From Akkermansia sp. (GTDB lineage Bacteria > Verrucomicrobiota > Verrucomicrobiia > Verrucomicrobiales > Akkermansiaceae), in the NCBI GenBank assembly GCA_017628435.1, contig JAGBZE010000100.1:1-13334 (forward strand): a stretch of DNA of 13,334 nt. Reading direction: 5' to 3'. Positions 1 to 6,917 of this stretch are shown piece by piece (the stretch's first letter is position 1; each line of letters begins with the position of its first letter). The notes below the pieces were generated by a model. It was not told where the DNA came from. It ran no database searches and saw only the letters and a program-made list of their open reading frames with translations. A program made the position numbers and the translations under genes.

Positions 1-99
1 AAAGAGAATGCAAAGCTTCATTGCCCCACCAGGCTCAGCGAAAGATGGGAAACAGAAGCACTGCGACTGATTGGCGCAGCAGTGGTATTACCTATTTAA

Positions 100-165
100 A
101 GTAAGGTGGGGTACGCACCCCACTCACACCACCGCACGTGTGCGTGCCATTTATGGCATACGGCG
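100..165 (-). other. Inverted-repeat cluster resembling group II intron domain V/VI remnant
   Basis: Read on the minus strand just after the rimO stop, a 7-base arm (159-165) can pair with 130-136. It encloses an inner TGCCAT/ATGGCA stem (145-150 with 153-158). An 8-base bulge lies at 137-144. After a short linker comes a second hairpin, GTGGGGT with ACCCCAC (106-112 with 117-123), followed by CTTAC. The order GCCGTAT, hairpin, GCGGTGGTGTGAG, G-rich hairpin, CTTAC resembles the 3' end (domains V and VI) of bacterial group II introns as I remember them. The bulge is longer than the usual two bases and the AGC triad position reads CGC. There is no intron body or maturase, because rimO ends only 24 bases upstream. 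It could instead be an ordinary 3' hairpin of rimO; the T-tract needed for a classic terminator is missing. Confidence 0.35.
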
Positions 166-189
166 TTTTAAAATCTGCATTCCTTCAAG

Positions 190-1569
190 TCAGGCTTCAT
201 CGAAGTCCGGCTCTTCTGCGCCATCCGCAAAGAGCTCGTAGGCAATGGAATCCACGATTTCCACCTCAGCAAACTCACCCACCGGCAAGGTCGGGTCCAC
301 ATGAATGGAGCCGTCCACATCCGGGGCATCCCAGGGGCCGCGGGCAATGCCGGGAGCATCCACCAGAACACGCATGCGGGTGCCGATGCTCTCCTGCCCG
401 ATTTCATCGGCAATGCCGGCCAGCAGCATGGAAAGTTCATTGCTGCGGCGCTTCTTGGTGGCATGGTGCACCTGATTCTTCATCTTGGCGGCCAGGGAGC
501 CCTCTTCCTTGGAATAGGGGAACACACCGGCACGTTCAAAGCGGAATTCCTTGATGAAATCGCGGAGTTCGGCGTGATCATCCTCCGTCTCACCGGGAAG
601 TCCGGAGATGAAGGTAGTGCGCAAGCCGATACCGGGCACCGCCGCGCGGATATTGCGGATTAGGTTACGGATGTAGTCGCCGTCCGTCTTGCGGCGCATG
701 CTGTCCAGAATACCGTCGGCAATGTGCTGCAGAGGAATATCCACGTATTTGACCACTTTCTCGCACTGGGCAAAAGTGTCAATGAGCTCCTGGCTCCAGT
801 GGGCGGGATGGGTATAGAGCACGCGCACCCAGAAATCACCGGGAATATCGTTAATCTCACGCAGCAGACTGGCCAGTGACTCACCGCGGCTGGAATCCAC
901 ACCGGCAGTCTTGCTGCCACGCTTCTCCCATTTATCCATGCCGTAGTAGGTGGTATCCTGGGCAATGAGGTTAATCTCCTTGGCCCCCTGCTCCACCCAA
1001 TGGCGAACCTCTTTAATAATGTTTGCCTGCGGACGGCTGCGGTGACCGCCACGGATGCGAGGAATCACGCAGTAGGCGCAGGCGTGGTTGCAGCCCTCAG
1101 CAATCTTTACATAGGCATAGTGAGGCGGCGAAATAAGCTTGCGCGGTACCCCCCAGTCCGGCAGATAGGTGGACACCTTGGTGGTGTAGGTCTTTTCTGC
1201 GGTGCCGTTCAGGCAGGCAGCAGCTATATCCGCCACTTTCGTGATTTCATCCACACCCATGAAGCAGGCCACCTCCGGCATTTCCTTGGACAGTTCCTTC
1301 GCATAGCGCTGCGAAAGGCAACCCGCCACGATGATTTTCTGCTCAGCCGGGGCCTCGCCGGCCTCGCGGGCACGCACCGCATCAAAAATGGTATTGATGG
1401 CTTCCTCCTTGGCGGGGTCGATAAAGCCGCAGGTGTTGATGATAAGCACATCGGCCTCACCCGGTTCCACCTGGCGGAAACCGGCCTCGACCATGCAGCC
1501 CACCATGTGTTCGGAATCCACCTGATTCTTGGCACACCCCAGGGAAATAAGAGCAAAGGAAGCGTTCAT
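190..1569 (-). CDS. rimO: Ribosomal protein S12 methylthiotransferase RimO
   Basis: This 459-residue protein is a radical-SAM methylthiotransferase. The family adds a methylthio group to the beta carbon of a conserved aspartate of ribosomal protein S12 (Asp89 in E. coli) in the cytoplasm. The N-terminal UPF0004 domain carries the three auxiliary-cluster cysteines C12 (GCAKNQVDSE), C47 (NTCGF) and C84 (GCLSQRY). The radical-SAM motif CxxxCxxC is C160, C164 and C167 (CNHACAYC), followed by the typical IPRIRGGHRSR stretch. A TRAM domain covers about 395-449. Length and layout are normal for RimO, and the DTTYYG and GLPGETE segments favour RimO over MiaB. An upstream in-frame start (1638) would add 23 residues unlike the family and overlap the hydrolase gene. 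The ATG at 1569 begins the conserved ISLGCAKN region and sits 6 bases from a consensus -10 box, so I chose it. It lies 31 bases after the hydrolase stop. Confidence 0.97.
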   Translation of the reverse strand: MNASFALISLGCAKNQVDSEHMVGCMVEAGFRQVEPGEADVLIINTCGFIDPAKEEAINTIFDAVRAREAGEAPAEQKIIVAGCLSQRYAKELSKEMPEVACFMGVDEITKVADIAAACLNGTAEKTYTTKVSTYLPDWGVPRKLISPPHYAYVKIAEGCNHACAYCVIPRIRGGHRSRPQANIIKEVRHWVEQGAKEINLIAQDTTYYGMDKWEKRGSKTAGVDSSRGESLASLLREINDIPGDFWVRVLYTHPAHWSQELIDTFAQCEKVVKYVDIPLQHIADGILDSMRRKTDGDYIRNLIRNIRAAVPGIGLRTTFISGLPGETEDDHAELRDFIKEFRFERAGVFPYSKEEGSLAAKMKNQVHHATKKRRSNELSMLLAGIADEIGQESIGTRMRVLVDAPGIARGPWDAPDVDGSIHVDPTLPVGEFAEVEIVDSIAYELFADGAEEPDFDEA

Positions 1570-1575
1570 GCGCGC

Positions 1576-1604
1576 ATTATAGCGGGGCAACTCTGAGGAA
1601 TCAA
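1576..1604 (-). promoter_or_regulatory. rimO promoter, leaderless type
   Basis: On the minus strand, a -35 box TTGATT (1599-1604) and a perfect -10 box TATAAT (1576-1581) are separated by 17 bases. The -10 box ends only 6 bases before the rimO ATG, so transcription should start at or next to the A of the start codon and give a leaderless mRNA. The -35 box contains the TGA stop codon of the upstream hydrolase gene. rimO can therefore be made independently of the response regulator/hydrolase unit. Confidence 0.75.
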
Positions 1605-3550
1605 GGCTTTTCACGCACCGCAGGGGCGCTGGCAGCATCCGTGTACTTGATGGAGGGAAGCGACACCGAACCGGTCTTGACGCTGATTTTCAGCCCCCGC
1701 TCTGCCTTTTCACCAGCAGGCAGAGCCTGACCGACCAGCTTATCGCCCACCCAGACATAGTATCCCTGGGGGCGGTTGCCATCCAGCCCGGGGTGCCACA
1801 CCACGCGGAGACTCTCCGGCTTGGCAGACTTCTTCTTTCCGGTAGTTTCGAAACAATACAGCGGGCGGTCTCCCCAGCAGATGTTATCCTTGGTCACCGT
1901 CAGCGAGCCGCTTCCGGCTTCGTCTCCCATGCTGATTTCCATCACATGAGCTCGAGGACGGATGGGAAGTTCCACGGCATAGCCATCTTCTCGGGTAAAG
2001 GCATCCTTCTGCACGGCTCGGGAGGCACCGCCCTTGATAGCCCCCTTCTTGCCGGCAGCCTGCCAGGACTCGGCGGAGGCGCGCTCCAGACCGGCAGTGC
2101 GCCCGGGAATCCCCATAGCCTCGGCCAGATTATTGGCAATCACCATGGAGCCCTGCTCATTCGGGTGCAGGCCGTCGCGCCCCGGCTTGTTCGACATGGA
2201 ATCCGGCCAGCTGAAGGGCACCGAAAGGGAGGAATCCACCAGCCCCTTGTTCACATCCACAAACACCATCTTCTTGTCGTGAGCCTTGGCATACTTGCCC
2301 ACCCAGTCCTTCAGAAGGCCGTTGTACATCTGCACCGTGAGGTGGCGCTCCGGCTCATTGTTGTTGGCATGGTTGCCCCAGCAGGGTACGGCCATCACAT
2401 AGAGGATATCCGAATCTTCCTTCAGGATATCTTCGGCAATGCGGCCCATGTTGCCCCAGTCTGCACCGGGAGCCCAGCTGTAGGATTTACCCTTCACCGT
2501 CACCTTGCCGCCCAACAGGTTCTGCATCTTGGTGGCGAACTCCTGCGGTGTGTAACCACGGTCGGAAAGCAGGTCATTCGTGCCCATCAGGCAGCACCAG
2601 GTGTCGCAGTTGAACGAAGCCGCTGCGGATTTGGTGGAGTGGCCGCCATAGTTCACACCCGACATCCCGGAGTTGGAACCGGAAATGATGTTGTGCGTGC
2701 GGCCTGAGGACTGCGCCAGGTGCACATTCGGGAACGGCACGCCGGCATAGGAATCACCCGCATCGCTGGTGGCAAGCTGGGCATAGCCAGGCGTATACCC
2801 GCTGCGGGGGCCCACAATCTGAGCTTCAATTCCGTTATCCACCAGAATCTTGAAGAGCTGCCAGCGCCAGGTCTGGTCGTTCACGCCGTGGGTGATGGAA
2901 TCGCCGCAGAACATCACGCGCCCCAGGGAGGCGTCCTTCGTTTTCGTGAACAGCTGGGTGTAATCCTCGGGTGCCTTGTAATCATCTGTATTCAGCGAGG
3001 AAGCGGTGCGGATGCCAACAGCAGTCACATAGTTCGTGTTCACCGCATAGGCGTGCGTGGTGTTGAACGGCAGGTGGGTCTTGAGGTCCTTGGCATCCAG
3101 CAGCACCTCAGAGCCGCAGCTGAGCTGCAGCCCGCGGGTAGGAGCCAGCCTGACCTTCAGCGTCACCTTGCCATCCACGGCCAGAGACTTGAGCTTCTCG
3201 TAGCTCACCACACCATTCTTCTCCCAGGTCTTATCTCCCCAGTAGCAGGTGATGTGCTTTGACGTATCGGCCAGGCCGTAGACGAGGGTGCGGCCATTGT
3301 CCATACTGAGCTCCCAAGTGGCCATGGGCCCATGCTTGTAGTCGTTGGAACCGAGGTAGCTTTCCAGGGCCGCCACATCCAGAGTGAGTTCCAGCTCGGT
3401 CTCAGCAGCAGATTTCACAGAGAACTTCCCTGCTCCGTTGTATATGACCTTATTCTGCGCATCGCAGAACGAGTCCTTCAGATTGGCATAATCGGCTGCT
3501 CCCGCGCACAGGGTGGCGGCCATCATCAAACTACTCAACAGGAGTTTCAT
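1601..3550 (-). CDS. Secreted SGNH/GDSL-family hydrolase
   Basis: This 649-residue protein begins with a signal peptide (MKLLLSSLMMAATLCAGAA, cleavage near residue 19), so it acts outside the cytoplasm. Residues about 205-480 form an SGNH hydrolase domain. Block I is CGDSIT with nucleophile Ser218, a glycine-rich block II lies near 295-303 (GMSGVNYGG), block III is GTND with Asn325, and block V is DGLHP with Asp459 and His462. The family includes lipases, carbohydrate acetyl-esterases and sialate O-acetylesterases; the substrate cannot be read here. Residues about 25-195 look beta-rich and could be a carbohydrate-binding or lectin-like domain. Residues about 500-640 are a further beta-rich tail I do not recognise. 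The start overlaps the response regulator stop in an ATGA, so the two are probably translated in a coupled way. In a gut bacterium, glycan deacetylation is a reasonable inferred role. Confidence 0.87.
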   Translation of the reverse strand: MKLLLSSLMMAATLCAGAADYANLKDSFCDAQNKVIYNGAGKFSVKSAAETELELTLDVAALESYLGSNDYKHGPMATWELSMDNGRTLVYGLADTSKHITCYWGDKTWEKNGVVSYEKLKSLAVDGKVTLKVRLAPTRGLQLSCGSEVLLDAKDLKTHLPFNTTHAYAVNTNYVTAVGIRTASSLNTDDYKAPEDYTQLFTKTKDASLGRVMFCGDSITHGVNDQTWRWQLFKILVDNGIEAQIVGPRSGYTPGYAQLATSDAGDSYAGVPFPNVHLAQSSGRTHNIISGSNSGMSGVNYGGHSTKSAAASFNCDTWCCLMGTNDLLSDRGYTPQEFATKMQNLLGGKVTVKGKSYSWAPGADWGNMGRIAEDILKEDSDILYVMAVPCWGNHANNNEPERHLTVQMYNGLLKDWVGKYAKAHDKKMVFVDVNKGLVDSSLSVPFSWPDSMSNKPGRDGLHPNEQGSMVIANNLAEAMGIPGRTAGLERASAESWQAAGKKGAIKGGASRAVQKDAFTREDGYAVELPIRPRAHVMEISMGDEAGSGSLTVTKDNICWGDRPLYCFETTGKKKSAKPESLRVVWHPGLDGNRPQGYYVWVGDKLVGQALPAGEKAERGLKISVKTGSVSLPSIKYTDAASAPAVREKP

Positions 3551-4236
3551 ATCTTTTCTTCGGGTTCGAGGTTAAAAAAGTAGCCCACCCCACGCTCCGT
3601 ACCGATGCTGGCGGCATAATCGCCCAGTTTCTGGCGCAGGCGTTTCACATGGGTATCCAGAGCTCGGCTCTGGGTGGTATCGGCATAGCCGAAAAGAACT
3701 TTCTGCAGCTCATAGCGGTCCTGCACCTTGCCGGGACGCTCCATCAGGTACGCCAGCAGCTTGAACTCTGCGGTGGTCAGGTCGAGCGCAGCGCCATTCA
3801 GCGTGGCAGCCAGGGTATTCTTATCCAGCACCAGGGGGCCGCAGCGCACCACCAACTGAGCTGCGCCCGCATTGGCGCGACTCAGCACATTGCGCACACG
3901 CAACACAAGCTCCTTCGGGCTGAATGGCTTGGTTATATAATCATCCGCGCCGAGACTGAGCCCCTCCAGTCGATCATCCAGCTCACCACGAGCAGTCAGG
4001 AAGACCGCCGGGATACTACGGGTCATCTCATGCTCCTTCATGGCACGGAAGATTTGCATACCATCCATACCCGGCAGCATCACATCCAGAATAACCAGAT
4101 CCGGGCGACTGCGCAGAATCTCCTCCCATCCTTCAACGCCGTGGTGCACCAATGTGCAGTTCCACCCCTGACGCTCCAAATTAAAAGCCACCAGCTCCGC
4201 AATATCCACGTCATCCTCTATGACTACGATGTGCAT
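3547..4236 (-). CDS. OmpR/PhoB-family response regulator
   Basis: This 229-residue two-component response regulator is a cytoplasmic transcription factor switched by phosphorylation. The receiver domain spans about 1-120, with acidic residues Asp8 and Asp9, phospho-acceptor Asp51 (LVILDVMLPGMDG), the switch Thr81 and the conserved Lys103 (TKPFSP). A winged-helix DNA-binding domain covers about 130-222 and includes RALDTHVKRLRQKLG, the usual recognition region of the OmpR/PhoB class. No histidine kinase lies next to it in this window, so it is either an orphan or paired with a distant kinase. Its stop overlaps the start of the secreted SGNH hydrolase gene by four bases, which suggests one operon. 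The ATG at 4236 lies 13 bases from a good -10 box and fits the start of the receiver fold. Confidence 0.95.
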   Translation of the reverse strand: MHIVVIEDDVDIAELVAFNLERQGWNCTLVHHGVEGWEEILRSRPDLVILDVMLPGMDGMQIFRAMKEHEMTRSIPAVFLTARGELDDRLEGLSLGADDYITKPFSPKELVLRVRNVLSRANAGAAQLVVRCGPLVLDKNTLAATLNGAALDLTTAEFKLLAYLMERPGKVQDRYELQKVLFGYADTTQSRALDTHVKRLRQKLGDYAASIGTERGVGYFFNLEPEEKI

Positions 4237-4249
4237 ACCTCACTACTCT

Positions 4250-4277
4250 ATCATAGGCTACGCGGCATTGCAGCCAA
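4250..4277 (-). promoter_or_regulatory. Promoter of the response regulator/hydrolase operon
   Basis: Minus-strand boxes TTGGCT (-35, 4272-4277) and TATGAT (-10, 4250-4255) are spaced by 16 bases. The -10 box ends 13 bases before the ATG at 4236, predicting a leader of only about 6-7 bases. A GAGG lies just one base before the ATG, too close to work as a normal Shine-Dalgarno sequence. Confidence 0.6.
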
Positions 4278-4299
4278 TTTTTCATTATTTTATGAAAAA
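4278..4299. promoter_or_regulatory. AT-rich dyad, possible operator in divergent promoter region
   Basis: TTTTTCAT (4278-4285) and ATGAAAAA (4292-4299) form a perfect 8-base inverted repeat around a 6-base spacer. It lies directly beside the -35 box of the response-regulator promoter, in an AT-rich patch between two divergent promoters. TTCATT also occurs at 4281 and 4303, 22 bases (about two helical turns) apart. It could be an operator or an UP-like element; the binding protein is unknown. Confidence 0.4.
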
Positions 4300-4343
4300 A
4301 TATTCATTCTGCAGGGTTTTTCTGGCATATCCCCCGATAACGC

Positions 4344-4372
4344 TTGAATTGGGCGTTAGAGCTGTGTAAAAT
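4344..4372 (+). promoter_or_regulatory. Promoter of the AI-2E-family transporter/lysA operon
   Basis: TTGAAT (-35, 4344-4349) and TAAAAT (-10, 4367-4372) are separated by 17 bases. The -10 box ends 13 bases before the ATG at 4386, predicting a very short leader. Because this promoter occupies the region that would encode the longer N terminus from a TTG at 4344, it argues for the ATG at 4386 as the true start. Confidence 0.65.
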
Positions 4373-4385
4373 ATGCGAGAATTCT

Positions 4386-5495
4386 ATGGAAGAACCTAAA
4401 GAACCCCAGAACGAGCGTACAACGATTCTTGGCGAAGGAGCCCGCTTTCTACTCACGGCAGCCGCGGCGGTTATCCTCATTATGGGTTTACAGGCAGCCC
4501 GCAGCGTACTGCTTCCCATCATGATGGCTGGCTTCCTTGCCATCATCAGTTATTCTATCACAAAATTGCTCAGCAGGTATCTTCGTTTCCCTCACTGGCT
4601 GGCGGTGACAGCCACCGTTGCAGCTGATGGAGGCATCCTTTTCGGTGCGGCAAGCATCATCCGCTTCCTGGCTGCCGATATGAAGAGTACACTTCAAGGC
4701 GATTTCACTGCCCGCATGGTGGAAAAATATAACGAGCTTATGCATTGGCTGGGCAACTTCGGGTTGGAGGAACAGGCACGCGCACTGGTCAGCTCCCCGC
4801 AGGATGTATTTGACACCCAGCAACTTGTCAGCATGGTTCAGGCTATCTCCGGCCAGGCCATCTCGTTTGTGACAACCTGCACTCTTGTGCTGGTGCTCAT
4901 GACCTTCATGCTGGGCGAGGCCAAGCTCTTCAAGCGCAACCTGCACCGCCTGCCCAACAGCACCAAGGGCAAAGAGGACTTCACCTCAGCACTGCGCGGC
5001 ATTCAGCGTTACCTGCTTATCAAGACCATTGCCAGTGCCACCACCGGAGCTCTGGCATGGTGGGCCTGCGCCGCCATGGAAGTACCCTTCGCGTTCCTGT
5101 GGGGTGTGCTTGCCTACCTGCTCAACTACATCCCCACCATCGGTTCCATTGTAGCCGCTATTCCGCCGATTATCATGGCGCTGCTCATGGGCGGATGGGG
5201 CGATGCTGCCGTCATTACTCTCTGCTATATCGGCATCAATTTCGTCATCGGCAACGGCATCGAACCGATTTTCCTGGGCAAGCAATTCGGCATTGCCACC
5301 ACGGTGGTGGTACTGGCAGTGCTGTTCTGGGGCTGGGTATGGGGTCCCGTCGGCATGTTACTGGCAGTGCCTATCATGGTGCTCATTAAGCTGGCACTTG
5401 TGAATTCCCGCGACCTTTCCTGGGCTGCCACCATCATCTCCGATGAACCGCCGCCCCACGTTGAAAAACTTAAACAACACGCTCAAAATAAATAA
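4386..5495 (+). CDS. AI-2E/PerM (UPF0118) family membrane transporter
   Basis: This 369-residue integral membrane protein belongs to the AI-2E transporter family. Members such as TqsA and YdiK/PerM are linked to small-molecule export or to Na+/H+ antiport, so the substrate is uncertain. Hydrophobic segments lie at about 20-60 (two helices), 73-97, 155-177, 212-232, 236-268, 275-292 and 303-335, with a soluble stretch between about 98 and 152, as usual for the family. Signature pieces are NYIPTIGSIVAAIPP (247-261) and WGPVGMLLAVP (319-329). An upstream TTG at 4344 would add 14 residues but lies inside the promoter, so the ATG at 4386 is preferred. Its stop TAA shares a base with the ATG of lysA (TAATG), implying coupled translation. 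Confidence 0.92.
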   Translation: MEEPKEPQNERTTILGEGARFLLTAAAAVILIMGLQAARSVLLPIMMAGFLAIISYSITKLLSRYLRFPHWLAVTATVAADGGILFGAASIIRFLAADMKSTLQGDFTARMVEKYNELMHWLGNFGLEEQARALVSSPQDVFDTQQLVSMVQAISGQAISFVTTCTLVLVLMTFMLGEAKLFKRNLHRLPNSTKGKEDFTSALRGIQRYLLIKTIASATTGALAWWACAAMEVPFAFLWGVLAYLLNYIPTIGSIVAAIPPIIMALLMGGWGDAAVITLCYIGINFVIGNGIEPIFLGKQFGIATTVVVLAVLFWGWVWGPVGMLLAVPIMVLIKLALVNSRDLSWAATIISDEPPPHVEKLKQHAQNK

Positions 5496-6781
5496 TGCAT
5501 TCCTTCGCTTATAAGAACGGCTTCCTCTACTGCGAAAACGTCAATCTGGCGGATATCGCCGCTGCTGTCGGCACACCTGTCTTCGTGTACAGTAAGAAGA
5601 CCATCGCCGATGACCTGGCAGACTTCCGCAACGCCATGGCCCCGCTGGATGCCCACGTGGCCTACGCTGTGAAAGCCTGCTCCAACAAGGCTATCCTGAA
5701 CCTTATGGCCCAACAGGGCGCCGGTTTCGACATCGTTTCCGGCGGTGAGCTCTGGCGCGTCATCAATGCCGGTGGCGATCCCTCCCTGTGCACCTATGCA
5801 GGCGTGGCCAAGACTGAGCCAGAAATCCGATACGCGCTCGAACATAACATCTACTGTTTCAACTGTGAAAGCGAGAACGAACTGCGCGAAATCAACCGCA
5901 TCGCCGGTGAAATGGGAGTGAAGGCTCCCGTCGCCGTGCGTGTCAACCCGCATGTGGATGCCCACACGCACAAATACATCACCACCGGCACCAACGAGAA
6001 CAAGTTCGGCGTGGATATCACCCGCATCGAGGAGGTGTACGCCACCATCGCAGTCGAGATGCCGAACCTGCACATCAAGGGGCTCCAGATGCACATCGGC
6101 TCCCAGTTGACCGAAAAGCAGCCTTTTGTGGATGCCGTAGTGAAGGTGATGCCCATCGTCAAGAAGTTTATGGAGCTCTACAACATCGAGTTCTGGTCCA
6201 TCGGCGGTGGTATCGGCATTGTCTATGACGGATGTCTGGAATCCGGTAAGCCCGAATGGTGGGCCGCCCACCCGGAGCAGATTACTATTCAGAGCTATGC
6301 AGAATCCCTTATCCCCCTGCTCAAGCCGCTGGGCATCAAGATTCTCATCGAACCCGGCCGCCGACTGGTCGGCAATGCTGCCGTCATGCTCACCACCTGC
6401 ATTTATGAGAAAAAGGGCGAGGCCAAGACCTTCAAGATGATTGATGCCGGCATGAACGATATCATCCGCCCGGCGCTGTACGAAGGCTACCACGAAATCT
6501 GGCCGGTGAAGGAACACCAGGGAGATGAAATCGTGGCCGATATCGTGGGGCCCATCTGCGAATCCGGCGACTTCCAGGCTCAGAACCGCCGCATTGCCGA
6601 TGTGCAGCCCGGCGAGGTACTGGCAGAAATGAGCGCCGGCGCCTACGGCTTCAGCATGGCCTCCACCTACAACTCCCGCCCCCTGGCCGCAGAGGTGCTG
6701 GTGGACGGCGACAAGTGGAGTATCATCCGCCGCCGCCAGACGCTGGAACAGATGGTGGCAGATGAATGCCTGCCTGAGTAA
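5495..6781 (+). CDS. lysA: Diaminopimelate decarboxylase
   Basis: This 428-residue PLP enzyme of the fold-III (alanine racemase-like) decarboxylase group converts meso-2,6-diaminopimelate to L-lysine and CO2, the last step of lysine synthesis in the cytoplasm. The PLP lysine is K60 in YAVKACSN. Other landmarks are HIGSQ (200-204), the phosphate-binding GGG (237-239), EPGR (286-289), CESGD (355-359, with the active-site Cys355 from the partner subunit) and the C-terminal GAYGFSMASTYNSRP. Length is typical. The related carboxynorspermidine decarboxylase lacks several of these features, so LysA is the better call. The ATG overlaps the stop of the AI-2E-family gene by one base and has no Shine-Dalgarno sequence, so translation probably depends on reinitiation. 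A strong terminator follows 24 bases after the stop. Confidence 0.96.
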   Translation: MHSFAYKNGFLYCENVNLADIAAAVGTPVFVYSKKTIADDLADFRNAMAPLDAHVAYAVKACSNKAILNLMAQQGAGFDIVSGGELWRVINAGGDPSLCTYAGVAKTEPEIRYALEHNIYCFNCESENELREINRIAGEMGVKAPVAVRVNPHVDAHTHKYITTGTNENKFGVDITRIEEVYATIAVEMPNLHIKGLQMHIGSQLTEKQPFVDAVVKVMPIVKKFMELYNIEFWSIGGGIGIVYDGCLESGKPEWWAAHPEQITIQSYAESLIPLLKPLGIKILIEPGRRLVGNAAVMLTTCIYEKKGEAKTFKMIDAGMNDIIRPALYEGYHEIWPVKEHQGDEIVADIVGPICESGDFQAQNRRIADVQPGEVLAEMSAGAYGFSMASTYNSRPLAAEVLVDGDKWSIIRRRQTLEQMVADECLPE

Positions 6782-6804
6782 ATGGCACCCAGAGCCTTTT
6801 CCCC

Positions 6805-6835
6805 AGCCGCCGGAGCAATTTCCGGCGGTTTTTTT
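6805..6835 (+). terminator. Intrinsic terminator after lysA
   Basis: CCGCCGGA (6807-6814) and TCCGGCGG (6821-6828) form a perfect 8-base GC-rich stem with a 6-base loop. A run of seven T (6829-6835) follows directly. It ends the AI-2E-family transporter/lysA unit and separates it from the next promoter at 6880. Confidence 0.93.
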
Positions 6836-6879
6836 ACACCCCAGAATGCATTTATCAAGGCGCGGGGACCGCTTTACCC

Positions 6880-6908
6880 TTGACGAAACAAGGCTTATTG
6901 CCTAAAAT
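6880..6908 (+). promoter_or_regulatory. Promoter of the membrane protein gene at 6918, leaderless type
   Basis: TTGACG (-35, 6880-6885) and TAAAAT (-10, 6903-6908) have an ideal 17-base spacer. The -10 box ends 9 bases before the ATG at 6918, so the transcript should begin about two bases before the start codon. It follows the lysA terminator and probably drives the genes at 6918 and 8013. Confidence 0.75.
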
Positions 6909-6917
6909 GGTCAGGTC

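Noticed and set aside
1..21. Minus-strand ATG at 21 followed by seven hydrophobic-looking codons running off the left edge
   Set aside because: Too short to tell a gene start from chance.
1..104. Open reading on the plus strand from the left edge, ending at TAA 97-99 or, in another frame, at TAA 102-104
   Set aside because: Only about 33 codons are visible, two frames are open at once and neither gives a recognisable protein end, so no partial gene is called.
106..123. GTGGGGT/ACCCCAC hairpin as an intrinsic terminator for rimO
   Set aside because: Neither strand has a T-tract directly after the stem, so it does not fit a classic intrinsic terminator.
1793..2707. Long plus-strand open frame of 304 codons opposite the SGNH hydrolase gene
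   Set aside because: It is antisense to a gene with intact catalytic motifs and a signal peptide, and has no recognisable domain of its own.
5483..6517. Minus-strand open frame of 344 codons opposite lysA
   Set aside because: lysA is unambiguous on the other strand, and the shadow shows no family features.
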